Part shown: in pieces, positions 8,159-17,300 of the stretch
Numbering within the stretch: position 1 is the first letter of the stretch
How the letters are laid out: every line of letters begins with the position of its first letter
From: Grimontia marina
Lineage (GTDB): Bacteria > Pseudomonadota > Gammaproteobacteria > Enterobacterales > Vibrionaceae
Reading direction: 5' to 3'
DNA length: 64,000 nucleotides
NCBI RefSeq assembly: GCF_900060185.1
Contig: NZ_FIZY01000019.1
Location: 1 to 64,000, forward strand
The notes under the pieces: generated by a model
Seen by the model: the letters and a program-made list of their open reading frames with translations, nothing else
The model's database searches: none
Told to the model about the DNA's origin: nothing
Position numbers and translations under genes: made by a program

Positions 8159-8695
8159 TTATTGTTGGTTTTGGCTGAGTCCAGCGTTATCCGTCGCCGC
8201 ACTTCCTTGCGGCTTACGTGGTGGTCTGCCCGCCAACAGCAGATAGACTGCGGTGAGACAGAAGACTAAAAGGGAAAGCACCACAGGGATCCAGAAATAA
8301 AATCGCGGCCAAAGAAGGATTTCAGACGCCGCACCAGAATCAAGCGACTTGAACATGGCTTTGGCTGATGCCGTGAAGAAAAACGCTCCAATCAGCAACA
8401 TCACCAACATATTCAGCTTATCGACCCAAAACTGCAGGGTTTCTGGTAGCTTGTCACGGACTATTCCCACTTTAGGGTAGGCATCATTTAGCAGTGCGTA
8501 TGAGATACCGAGAAACGCGACAGGCACCAGTAGCAGAGCAGTGGCCTCTGTCACCATGCCATCAGGTGAATCGAGAATATAACGTACCCCAACACCGTAG
8601 CTGATCCAGATTGCCTGGATCAGCACGATGACGGCACCGCAGTAGAGCAACGCTAAAGATAGCCAGTTCAAAGCCTTTAACAGGTTTGATTTCAT
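8159..8695 (-). CDS. TRAP transporter small permease subunit (DctQ family)
   Basis: A 178-residue protein with four hydrophobic segments (about residues 10-32, 47-67, 93-115, 130-155), the usual DctQ layout. It partners with the large DctM subunit. I start at the ATG at 8695, which has a GAGGTG site about 8 bases upstream; a GTG at 8704 would add three residues. The C-terminal 25 residues are polar and Gln/Asn-rich. It lies 17 bases after the binding-protein gene. Confidence 0.88.
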   Translation of the reverse strand: MKSNLLKALNWLSLALLYCGAVIVLIQAIWISYGVGVRYILDSPDGMVTEATALLLVPVAFLGISYALLNDAYPKVGIVRDKLPETLQFWVDKLNMLVMLLIGAFFFTASAKAMFKSLDSGAASEILLWPRFYFWIPVVLSLLVFCLTAVYLLLAGRPPRKPQGSAATDNAGLSQNQQ

Positions 8696-8712
8696 ACTGC
8701 GCACCTCTTCAA

Positions 8713-9717
8713 TTATTCGCTGTGCGCTGCAAACAGGCTCCGGACTTTATCAGCCAGTGGCACACCACAGGCGCCGTTTACTTCTGGTGTCCATTTTTCC
8801 TGAATACCTGCGAGAAGCTCTCCAGTACGTTCTTCAGACATGGAAACCGCAGAACCGCCGTTTGCCATCACTGCATTACCGACACGTTCGTCTACCCAAG
8901 TTTCGTAACGTGGTTTCAGCCATGCTTCTGCTTCTTTTGCCGCTTCTTTTAACGCTTTCTGGTTGTCTGCGCTCAGTCCATCAAACTTATCTTTGTTCAT
9001 CATGTAAATGATGTTGCCGTAGAACATGTTGGCGTTAACCATGTACGGCATGACCGACCAAAGCTTCCATGAACTGTATGTCGCGACGCCCATGTTGATT
9101 CCATCAACCACGCCACGCTCTGCAGACTGGAAAACCTCTTTCGGTGCAACGAATACCGGCTTACCGCCCCATGTTTCGATCATCAGGCTCACCAGAGGGC
9201 CAATCGAACGAACCAGTTTGCCGTTCAACTTACCGATGTCTGACACTGGTTCTTCAAACCACCATTCCTGGTCATACGAATAGTTGGAATTGATCAGCGG
9301 GATCAGATCAGCTTTTGCCGCTTCCGCCTCAATTAATGCTGCGTAATCGGCATCAAGCTCAATTTGTTTTTCAAGACTAATGGCGACTGGATACAGCGAG
9401 GTGACGCGATAACATGGCAAGCGTTTGTCGGCAGGGATCCAGCTGATATCAGACACACCGCCTTGAACCGCATCCACACCTTCACTCCAACCATGCAGAG
9501 TGCCGGATGGGAAAACCTGGACTTTCAGGTCACCATTACTTTTCTCAGCCGCAAGTTCTGCAAATTTCTGAAAGCCTTGATAACGAATGTCGGACTCGTT
9601 GACATAAGTAGACAGGCGAATGGTTTCGGCAGCTTGTGCAGTGAAAGGTAATGCACCGACAATGGCGACGCTTAACGCACTTTTCAGAAAAGAACTAACG
9701 TTGTTGCGGTACTTCAT
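8713..9717 (-). CDS. TRAP transporter solute-binding protein (DctP family)
   Basis: A 334-residue periplasmic receptor. The ATG at 9717 is preceded by AGGGAGAAG and followed by a Sec signal peptide (basic MKYRNN, hydrophobic core, 'TAQAAE' cleavage near residue 26). The mature protein has the DctP fold marks: 'TLHGWSEGVDAVQGGVSDISW', the 'GKLVRSIGP' segment whose Arg normally salt-bridges a substrate carboxylate or sulfonate, and 'QSAERGVVDGIN', the family's Q-x-G-x-V-D-G strand. An open frame extends upstream to 9822 without adding a better export signal. The ligand is unknown, most likely a small anionic organic acid. Confidence 0.9.
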   Translation of the reverse strand: MKYRNNVSSFLKSALSVAIVGALPFTAQAAETIRLSTYVNESDIRYQGFQKFAELAAEKSNGDLKVQVFPSGTLHGWSEGVDAVQGGVSDISWIPADKRLPCYRVTSLYPVAISLEKQIELDADYAALIEAEAAKADLIPLINSNYSYDQEWWFEEPVSDIGKLNGKLVRSIGPLVSLMIETWGGKPVFVAPKEVFQSAERGVVDGINMGVATYSSWKLWSVMPYMVNANMFYGNIIYMMNKDKFDGLSADNQKALKEAAKEAEAWLKPRYETWVDERVGNAVMANGGSAVSMSEERTGELLAGIQEKWTPEVNGACGVPLADKVRSLFAAHSE

Positions 9718-10121
9718 GAGACTTCTCCCTAGTCTGGTTTTCCGTATTTGCAGCGCTGAGCATCCGCTGCGATTCATCCAAGTTAGTTTTCGGCTGCTGA
9801 GATAGCGTGCGGCTGAAAACACTCAATTAAGCATGGTCATAAGCGTCATTTTTGCATCATGCCAATTCGGTTGCCCTACATACCAAAAAGTTATGCCACC
9901 TTATAACCTATTTATTTTCAATAAATTAAATGCTAAAACATCACCTGGGAAAGAAAATAAAAACTTTTCCCACTTATCCACAAATTGAATGGTGAATAGG
10001 CTGTTTTCTTATCTTTAAGCCTACGAAAAGGGTGCGTTCTGTTAGTTTTATTAAATAAAAGCAATGAATATCACAAACGGAACTGGCACCAAGCCACGAA
10101 GTATTTGGCTCGGAGGGAGTA
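9718..10121. promoter_or_regulatory. Divergent promoter region between the TRAP operon and the LysR gene
   Basis: A 404-bp AT-rich gap. It contains the inverted repeat ATTTATT-TTC-AATAAAT at 9910-9926. This includes a T-N11-A pattern (T9912, A9924) compatible with a LysR-type operator, and placement between a LysR gene and its likely target supports that reading. A perfect DnaA-box sequence, TTATCCACA, lies at 9974-9982; alone it is weak evidence for anything. No gene was seen in the gap. Confidence 0.45.
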
Positions 10122-11072
10122 TTGGACTTTAAGTTATTAGAAGATTTTGTCTGTCTGGCAAATTCCAGCAGTTTTACTTCTGCCGCGAGGGAACGTTTTG
10201 TTACCCAACCTGCATTCAGCCGTCGAATCAAAGCGCTAGAACAGTGGATAGGTACAGACCTGGTTAACCGGGACTCGCCACAACTTGAACTGACAGAACA
10301 AGGTAAGGCATTTGTCATTGAAGCCGAGGAAATCCTTAATCACCTTCACCTCGCCAGAGAGTCAGCCCGTGCGCTGAAGAAAACCAAAGGTAATGAGATT
10401 TCAGTGGCTGCACAGAATTCTATTGTCCAAACCGTCTTCATGTCATGGATGCATGAAATCGAAAAAGAAGTTGGCCCCGTTTACGTCAAACTTTCTTCCG
10501 ATCGTTTGGCAGATTGCGTCGAAATGTTCAGAAATGGCTCGGTGGATTACCTCCTCTGCTACACACATAACGGGCTGGGCAACGCCATAGATGACAATCG
10601 TTTTCAAAGCACAGTCATCGGAAAAGAAACCTTGGTACCCGTCGCTTTGGCTACAGACAAAAAAGCCATATTCAGCCTTCCCGGTGAAGCAAGCGATCCC
10701 ATTCCATTGGTCGCTTACACTCATCAATCCTTATTTGGAAAAGCCATTGACCAGTTATTAGAAAAAGAAGGTTGTTATCTCAGCAGGCGTTATGAAAATC
10801 CTTTCGCCCACACGCTTAAATCTATGGTGTTGGGCGGCTATGGCTTGGCCTGGCTCCCCCATTCATTCGTGAAGGATGAGCTGATGCGCGGAGAGCTTGC
10901 ACTGGCAGGCGATGAGAAATGGAATATCCCATTTGAAGTCCGGCTGTTTTATAGAGAGCCCGATGATGTGTTGTCGAGGGCGATTTATTCTATTTCGGAG
11001 GGGATGAGGAAAAACAAACACATCAATGATTGTTCATCACATCACCAAGAGAATATTAAAGTTAAAAGATAA
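10122..11072 (+). CDS. LysR-type transcriptional regulator
   Basis: A 316-residue LysR-family protein. The N-terminal winged helix-turn-helix (about residues 1-62) has the family pattern 'LLEDFVCLANSSSFTSAARE' followed by 'TQPAFSRRIKALEQWIG'. A co-inducer-binding periplasmic-type domain follows (about 90-300). The start is TTG, with a strong CGGAGGGAG site 3-4 bases upstream; no better ATG exists near the conserved N-terminus. It is divergent from the TRAP/hydrolase operon and probably activates that operon in response to its substrate. The C-terminal tail is unusually polar (His/Lys/Asn). Confidence 0.9.
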   Translation: MDFKLLEDFVCLANSSSFTSAARERFVTQPAFSRRIKALEQWIGTDLVNRDSPQLELTEQGKAFVIEAEEILNHLHLARESARALKKTKGNEISVAAQNSIVQTVFMSWMHEIEKEVGPVYVKLSSDRLADCVEMFRNGSVDYLLCYTHNGLGNAIDDNRFQSTVIGKETLVPVALATDKKAIFSLPGEASDPIPLVAYTHQSLFGKAIDQLLEKEGCYLSRRYENPFAHTLKSMVLGGYGLAWLPHSFVKDELMRGELALAGDEKWNIPFEVRLFYREPDDVLSRAIYSISEGMRKNKHINDCSSHHQENIKVKR

Positions 11073-11154
11073 CCTATAAATAGAAAAATCACACTTCAAA
11101 TCTACTAAATATGACATTTTATGGGCAACAACTACTTCGGAAAAGGAACGGTTT

Positions 11155-12120
11155 TCAATTCTCCCCTAAACCCAGCGCATCATCGATTTCTTCCACCACA
11201 CTCTCTGTAATTTTATCTTTCTTTGATGTCAGGACTTCATGAACTTTACGCAGAGCCTTAGAGGATATAGATTCATCTACAAAGACTAACGACCAATCTA
11301 TAAGATGAAGTTGCGGATGAGCTTTATTTGAAGATTGACTCCGTGGCGGTCTAATCCCTGTGGTTACTTTACTTTTATAATCTTCCTCTTTAGTTATTTC
11401 ACGTTTAAATTCATCATTGTTTTTAAGCCAATCTAAGTCTATTTTGCCATCCTTTACTTTGAATTCCGCAACGGCTCCATTAAAAACAGAGTTTGAAATT
11501 GTCTTCTCATTATCTCTCGAGTAAGTAACCCATTTTATGTAAATAAAAACTCGACCATTAAAACTCTCACCAATATTAAATAGTTCCCTACCAACAAACC
11601 ACCCATCTACAAATTCTTGACTTGGTGCGAAAGTTAAATCATAAAAATATGTACTTGTTGTAAGCTCAAATGGAACAACAAGTTTTTCTTTTATTGTGTC
11701 ATTTGGAATCTGTTCCACTTTCTCTCTTTTAAAGAACTCCAACTCAAACTTAATATTATCACTCTCCACTCTGTTGTCAGCAATATCGCAACCCAAGTGA
11801 TTCTTACCTTTGAAGACAGAAACCTTCGAGTCAAGCTCATCTTTTACTACCTTAGTTAACTCTTTAACTAAATATTTTGAAACCTCTTCAGTTATAACGC
11901 CAACAACCAAAACAGAAGCTGGACTAAGCATTAAAGATGAGTCTTCACAAAATGATTCTTTATCTACAATCTTAGACTTAACTTCTTTCGGACTAATTAT
12001 GCTCGTATCCGCACATGCCAGTATTGAGTTAAATATTACTAACATAAAACTAATACTAATAATTCTTTTAAAATAATGAAAACAAAGCACTTTCGAATTA
12101 AAAATCATCTTCTTCATCAT
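11155..12120 (-). CDS. Hypothetical lipoprotein-like protein, AT-rich block
   Basis: I do not recognise a family. The product (321 residues from the ATG at 12120; 326 from an alternative at 12135) begins with a basic segment and a long hydrophobic stretch ending in 'NSILAC', which looks like a lipobox with Cys as the mature first residue. It may therefore be a lipoprotein, although the signal segment is longer than usual. The mature part is charged, Lys/Glu-rich, predicted mixed alpha/beta, with two further Cys (in 'SFCED' and 'LGCDI'). The start overlaps or abuts the preceding small gene (TGATATG), so the two are translationally coupled. Base composition is clearly more AT-rich than in the flanking genes. 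Confidence 0.6.
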   Translation of the reverse strand: MMKKMIFNSKVLCFHYFKRIISISFMLVIFNSILACADTSIISPKEVKSKIVDKESFCEDSSLMLSPASVLVVGVITEEVSKYLVKELTKVVKDELDSKVSVFKGKNHLGCDIADNRVESDNIKFELEFFKREKVEQIPNDTIKEKLVVPFELTTSTYFYDLTFAPSQEFVDGWFVGRELFNIGESFNGRVFIYIKWVTYSRDNEKTISNSVFNGAVAEFKVKDGKIDLDWLKNNDEFKREITKEEDYKSKVTTGIRPPRSQSSNKAHPQLHLIDWSLVFVDESISSKALRKVHEVLTSKKDKITESVVEEIDDALGLGEN

Positions 12121-12121
12121 A

Positions 12122-12475
12122 TCACTCGCAACCAACTACACTATAAGACACAGAAAGTCCGAATACAGAGCCACCATTTGTGCAACCTAGAAATACTCTC
12201 GCGCCTGGTGGAACCACGGAAACTGCGAACCTCTCATTTGTCGAACCTTTATACGTGGATTTAACTAAAACTGTCGCCCTCACAGTGCGGTTATTTAGTT
12301 TATTGACACAATAAGCCTTTCTCCCAGTATTATTAAACCCACAATTACCGATGTAATCAATTCGAGCACAAAGTTCTTCGACATCAACACCTGAGTGCTC
12401 TGAAATATTGGAATCAGAAATAGATTCAATAGCATCAAGATTTAGAAATTCATTTAAATCCACATCATCTTTCAT
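12122..12475 (-). CDS. Hypothetical protein (117 aa), AT-rich block
   Basis: No family recognised. The protein has an acidic N-terminal third (Asp/Glu/Ser-rich, residues 1-40), then a beta-rich region with four further cysteines in 'ELCARIDYIGNCGFNNTGRKAYC' (residues about 35-57) and near 'FLGCTNGGS', and a C-terminal Cys near the end. The paired cysteines and beta strands suggest a small disulfide-bearing or metal-binding fold, yet no signal peptide is visible. An AGCTGGTG-like ribosome site precedes the ATG. It is coupled to the lipoprotein-like gene that follows. Confidence 0.6.
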   Translation of the reverse strand: MKDDVDLNEFLNLDAIESISDSNISEHSGVDVEELCARIDYIGNCGFNNTGRKAYCVNKLNNRTVRATVLVKSTYKGSTNERFAVSVVPPGARVFLGCTNGGSVFGLSVSYSVVGCE

Positions 12476-12524
12476 AATACACCAGCTAAATATTTGGATT
12501 GAGAGTTTTACTTTTCATTGAAAA

Positions 12525-12860
12525 TTAGTCAACACTAGTAACTTCTTCGATTGTAACCACAGAACCATCAGGCAATCGTACAAAAACTTTAACATATTTT
12601 TCATTTTCAATTTCTTCTTTATATTGCAATTCAACAAACGACTTATCTCTTACCGAAGAGTCAATTATCGTTGTAATAACAACAACCAACCTCAAATAAT
12701 CCCCAGCCTCATCCATAGATGGCTCTTTTTCAATAACAGCAGAAACGCTAAAGTCCGGAATATCAATACCTCCAGTTACATAAATAGCCTTATTTCCAAG
12801 CCCAGGCATATTGTCATACCATGCATTCCAACCACGATCAGATGATACTAAATTAGTCAT
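12525..12860 (-). CDS. Hypothetical protein (111 aa), AT-rich block
   Basis: No family recognised. The protein is acidic and mostly beta-strand-like ('KAIYVTGGIDIPDFSVSAV', 'LRLVVVITTII', 'KYVKVFVRLPDGSVVTI'), with no signal peptide or membrane segment. It could be a small structural or chaperone-like protein. An AAGAGGT site precedes the ATG. It lies between two other small unknown genes on the same strand. Confidence 0.55.
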   Translation of the reverse strand: MTNLVSSDRGWNAWYDNMPGLGNKAIYVTGGIDIPDFSVSAVIEKEPSMDEAGDYLRLVVVITTIIDSSVRDKSFVELQYKEEIENEKYVKVFVRLPDGSVVTIEEVTSVD

Positions 12861-12893
12861 ATTAACCTCTTTTTTATAACAGTAAGTTACAAG

Positions 12894-13112
12894 TCAAATA
12901 TCAATGTTATATCCCCAGGAAATAGTAACCATTAACTCCTTTTTATTTACTCCCGCCAAATTTGTTCCAGTAACTATCTTAATTTCCAATATCTTCGAAA
13001 CTACGTATCCATCCGCCGGGGCACTGAATGGAATACTTTCCATCGCATTTTCAATAGCTTTATCTATTGAAAGTTCCTTAGAAACACCAATAACTATGTT
13101 TTCATTTTTCAT
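12894..13112 (-). CDS. Hypothetical protein (72 aa), AT-rich block
   Basis: No family recognised. I start at the ATG at 13112 because of its TTGGAG site 7-10 bases upstream; an in-frame start at 13127 has none. The product has an alpha-then-beta pattern: 'VIGVSKELSIDKAIENAM', then 'YVVSKILEIKIVTGTNLAG', then 'ELMVTISWGYNID'. This resembles the size and strand order of small dodecin-like proteins (about 70 residues), which are one beta-alpha-beta-beta unit, but I do not claim that identity firmly. Confidence 0.5.
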   Translation of the reverse strand: MKNENIVIGVSKELSIDKAIENAMESIPFSAPADGYVVSKILEIKIVTGTNLAGVNKKELMVTISWGYNIDI

Positions 13113-13130
13113 GACATACTCCAACACTCA

Positions 13131-13514
13131 TTAAAAATTGGATATTTTAATAATAAATCTTGTCTGGTAGCCTTCTCGATATCTGATCTCAACTAATATA
13201 CTTTTATCATCTAGTACGCGAAACTCTCTCTCTTCATAATTTGTTTCTACGGAAGTGGAAAGTAGCTGCCTAAACTCTCCACTTTCAAATCTATGAACCA
13301 CTAGGTAGTAAAATGTACCAGAACCGCCACTATTAAAGGCTACTAGAGATATTGAACCCTCTACATCCCCCTGATTAATCTCTCCTATATAAATACTATC
13401 CTCCTCCATTAAAACAGAATAATCGTCAGAAGAACCAGCCCCATTCTTCAAGTCAAATTTCACACCTTCAATTTCCACAGAAGAGTTTAATAGCTTTTCC
13501 TTCATACTAGTCAT
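13131..13514 (-). CDS. Hypothetical protein (127 aa), AT-rich block
   Basis: No family recognised. The ATG at 13514 has a GGAG site six bases upstream; a further ATG at 13526 lies inside that site and is less likely. The protein is beta-rich and acidic, with a Gly/Ser-rich loop ('FNSGGSGTFYYLVV') and a basic C-terminus ('GYQTRFIIKISNF'). It has no signal peptide. It is the first intact gene of the AT-rich block after the eCIS operon, separated from that operon by the decayed gene at 13613-13915. Confidence 0.55.
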   Translation of the reverse strand: MTSMKEKLLNSSVEIEGVKFDLKNGAGSSDDYSVLMEEDSIYIGEINQGDVEGSISLVAFNSGGSGTFYYLVVHRFESGEFRQLLSTSVETNYEEREFRVLDDKSILVEIRYREGYQTRFIIKISNF

Positions 13515-13526
13515 TTCAAACTCCAT

Positions 13527-13970
13527 ATGTTATTTCCACATACTGATTCCACACCCTAAAAATCAGTCCCATCGATGGAAGCATATTACAACTTCATTCA
13601 TCATATTTTTTGTCAAAAACATATGCCATAGTTATTTTCTGCATATGCTACTTTCGAATGATGTTTTTCAGGCTCAACCTCATACATCTTAAAAAAGTCA
13701 ATCGCACTATCTCCATTGGGTACTTCAATGTTATTTAAAAAAAACTTGAACACCTTTAACACATCACCTTCACGCTAAGAAAACTCCGACTCGTCTTCAA
13801 ATGTAAGAAGATCTAGATTTATGACTTCACATATACTATTTACACTCACAACACAGCCCCTACTTAAAATACCTACATTAAATTTTATAAGAACACTGTC
13901 ATTAATATGTATCAATTAAAAGAATAAGTTTTTTTAAAATAATGTTTACTCACATCTGTTTCTATTATTC
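13527..13970. other. AT-rich gap holding the decayed gene
   Basis: This 444-bp stretch separates the last gene of the eCIS operon from the AT-rich block. Apart from the interrupted frame at 13613-13915 I see no gene and no strong terminator hairpin for the long upstream operon. Confidence 0.5.
13613..13915 (-). pseudogene. Decayed small gene interrupted by an amber codon
   Basis: The minus strand here holds one frame of about 100 codons that reads like protein throughout, broken by a single TAG at 13775-13777. The 46 codons before it give ...VVSVNSICEVINLDLLTFED.... The 53 after it give ...NIEVPNGDSAIDFFKMYEVE..., ending in ...AENNYGICF and TGA at 13613-13615. Both halves share the acidic, AT-rich style of the neighbouring unknown genes. 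No ATG begins the first half; a TTG at 13915 follows an in-frame TAA, with no ribosome site. I read it as a small gene that lost its start and gained an amber stop. Amber readthrough is possible but unsupported. Confidence 0.5.
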
Positions 13971-14375
13971 CTACTTCTTCATCGGCCTTCTTTTTGGCGT
14001 AGTCGGTGAAACCTTTCTCTTCGTTGTTGCCTTTAGCACCGCCTCGGTATTTACCTTGGGTGTTCTTGGTGTGCGAGGTTTTGGTTTCGGCTTTTCTTCG
14101 GTTTTGGGTTGTTCTGGCTCCGCGACCATCTTTTCGAACCGCTCTATCTCAATGAGCTGTTTTTTCTCTTGTGCTATCGCTTCGTCCATTTTCTTATTGA
14201 ACGCTGCACGTTGCTCTTCCAGATCTTTGATACGACTTTCCACCTTTGCCTTTTTGGCCGCAGCGGCAGTTCGGGTTTTCACTACCGGATTCTTCACGTT
14301 GTTCGGTTGACTCGCTTTTTCTATTTCGCTGATGAGCGAAAGGTGTTTTTTCAATACTGTGCTTGCCTTTGCCAT
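13971..14375 (-). CDS. Basic coiled-coil protein at the end of the eCIS operon
   Basis: A 134-residue protein of no recognised family. Residues about 1-85 are helical with a long heptad-like stretch ('VESRIKDLEEQRAAFNKKMDEAIAQ' region) and Ala/Lys-rich flanks. Residues about 88-134 are a Lys/Pro/Arg/Thr tail with PKPKPRTPRTPK-like repeats and no hydrophobic core. The ribosome site is strong (AAGGAGCG) and the start lies 15 bases after the beta-helix gene, so it belongs to the eCIS operon. The basic tail could bind nucleic acid, a membrane or an acidic partner. It might be an adaptor or a small cargo; this is inference. Confidence 0.6.
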   Translation of the reverse strand: MAKASTVLKKHLSLISEIEKASQPNNVKNPVVKTRTAAAAKKAKVESRIKDLEEQRAAFNKKMDEAIAQEKKQLIEIERFEKMVAEPEQPKTEEKPKPKPRTPRTPKVNTEAVLKATTKRKVSPTTPKRRPMKK

Positions 14376-14390
14376 GATTTCGCTCCTTGG

Positions 14391-17300
14391 TTATGCCTGA
14401 GTATTGAAGCCAGACTCAGGCGCAGGGAATTCAGGGTGATTGATGATTGAGCCGCGGACGACGTTGCCGATAAAAGGCCCTTCCATGCCGTTGAAGTCGA
14501 ACGAGGGAAGAAAAAAAGTGCCGGATTTGACGTGATTACCCATCACTGATGCTTGGCTGCCATTGAGAATGACCGTCGCACCATTCGCGATGTTGTCGTC
14601 GTTGTTTCCGACGTGCTCAATGAAGTTGTTGTTGAATAGGACACGTTCAAAACGAACACGAATCATGTCATTCAGCCTGGTTGAAAGGATTTCCACCAAG
14701 GTGTCAGCACCACGACCGAGAAATTTATTATTGGCTACCTGGCAGGCATAACCGAGAAACACCACGCGTCTGTCGCCAAAAGGGAATGAAATTTCCATTA
14801 ATCCTTGCATTAACAAGGCGCGGTCTTCCAAAACACGTTCCCGTGTCAGCAAATCAGAATAGGAAACCAGATTGCTTTCCACGCGGGCTTCAAGCACATA
14901 CAGCGCGCCGATGCCGACGGTTCTTTGCTGATTCACCACGTCGTCTTGACCCACACCCGTGTTCAACACTTCATTGGATTCAATGTGACACTCGCCGAGG
15001 TGGAATACGTTCATGATGGAAGAAGCAAAAATATTTGCGCCTGATACACCCACGTAGTTGAGGCGATTTCCAATAATGCTAGCTCGCGCAATACACAGAA
15101 GAACGACTATCCCGCCGTGGGTACAGTTGGCAATTTGATTGTTAGTGATATCGATGCGAACACAGCGCTCACAGAAAATCGCGGCACCATCATCACGGAT
15201 TTGATTGCTGTTGATTTGAACGTCTTCACACTCACTGGCAAACACTGCCAATGTAACGGTCACCATGGTGTTGTTTTCGATACTGACCAAGGTACATTGC
15301 GTTGCCGATACCGCGAGTTCAGTGCCTCTGTCGCCTGAAATGTCATTGTTGTCTATACGAAGCCCAACGACCTGCTCTGCAATCACACCACCACTACATC
15401 CGCTAATCCAGTTTTGCGCAGCGGTGATACCGCCAGTAAAGAGTTCACCGTCGTCACTGCCGATCATTATTGCGACTTGGGTTTCAACCTGTTCTTCGGT
15501 TTGGATGCGGTTGCGCTCAATCAAGGTGCCAACACCACGAACCATGATGCCAGTGCTCTCTTCCGCTAACAGAAGGATCTGATTTTCAGACACCGTGCCG
15601 TAAGCACAGTTAGATTCCACAGCAATCGCATCAAGCTCACCAGCCATTCGACTCAGTGTGATTCGATTTCCTTTGACTTCACTGTGTGAAGCCGTTGAGA
15701 ACGAAGCGCCAGCGGGTTGATTGTTGATCACCACCCCTTGAGCGAAGCCGTCAATGTCGTTTTCAATAATCCTCGCCCTGCCCGAGATTCGGGTGACGGC
15801 AACACCAATCAAACCGGGCAATTGCTCCGCATTGAAACGGACAAGATTGTTGTTGATGGTCAGATCTTCTCCGCCATCACCAATCCAAACGCCAATGGGA
15901 GAGCCTTCGAACTGACAATGGCTGACCCTCACCCGCTGGCAATCAAACAAGCCGACGGCGGGGTTATTGATCGACTGGACGCTACCGTCGAGCGTCAGCA
16001 CCCGGCAATCTTCTACCAAGCTGTCCTGAACCGTTCTTAGTGAGATGATGCCTTCTGGCTTCTCCGTCGCGCCGCGATTCAAGAAAGAGACGGTAGAGAG
16101 ATGAATACCAGTGAGCACACTTCCATCGTCCGAACGGACAGCAATAGCAGATTCACCGGAAAGGTTTCTGATTTGTGCGCCATGGCTTTCCCCATGCAAC
16201 GTCACGTTCGGATAGCGGATTCGGAGTGCTCGACGAATGGTATGAACACCCACTTTCAGGCACACGCAACCACCAAACTCTGGGGAGAGGCTATCTAACG
16301 CGGCTTGAATATCTTCGCCCGGACGAACCACGACGGTGCAGCAGCCGGCTGTGCCAATCGGGTCACGGCAGTCCTGAAAAATCGGCTCAACAAACTCTCC
16401 TCCCAGTACATCCAGAACCGCCAGTCGGCAGTAGTGGTGATGGAAGGCCTGTGGAGGCGCTTCTGTCAGCGTTTCTACCGAGCTGTCTGCATAGCGAGTA
16501 ATGAAGCTCCAGTTGTCGCTGACGTGGTATTCTCCGGCGTCACCTTCCAGCGAGATAGCCACTTCCACGCCATCTTCAAGTGCAATGAATGTGCCTTCTG
16601 GTGCTGGGATTAAACCATCACTTCCCGGCGCATCGAGATTAACGATTTCATTACCGTCAGTGTCCAAAACCACGCCAGATTGATCCCAGCGGCGCAGTAT
16701 TGGATGAATAGACTGATTAGCGGCATTCGATGCGGGCATCAGCATAATTTCGCCAACGCCTAGGGGGTTTGCCAGTACAACGGTATTGGTCGCATCATTA
16801 ACAGAAAGGATTTGCACCATGGTGCCAGAGTTACCTTCCAGCACTCGCACATCATCCGTTACTTCGGCCCAATCTCCCGCGTTGAATCTAAGGTAATCAT
16901 CTTTCGCTACCTGCTCTAACGTCAGGGTATTGTTCGCAGGTTGTGCGAGGATCCGTCCGGCAAACGCACCATTAACACGGGACCATTTCAGCAGTGGTAC
17001 TTCATCTTCATTAGTGTCATGCACCGCCACCATGTAGGTGCGGTTTTCCAGACCTCGATAACCGCCTTCTGGTGGTAGTAAGCAAGGGTCATCGACCGCT
17101 GATGCTGGGTTGGCACGAGTAGAAAGGCGGGCAGAAGAAGGTTCAGTAAACGCTTCCCATCCTTCAATATCCTCATCATCGGTATTGCAGGTGACACCGT
17201 CATCCACAGCGAAGAGTTTTACCTGCCAAACGGTTTGTACCCGGGCGCTGGTATCTACGCCAATGGCAGGGTCGATGAGTTCTGGGTCTTCAAGAAACGT

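Noticed and set aside
9974-9982. Replication origin at a DnaA box
   Set aside because: A single box without clustered repeats, an AT-rich unwinding element with 13-mers, or replication genes nearby.
13942-14310. Plus-strand hydrophobic frame opposite the basic coiled-coil gene
   Set aside because: It is the antisense of a Lys/Ala-rich gene, which automatically yields Phe/Ser/Cys-rich sequence; the minus-strand gene has the ribosome site and operon position.
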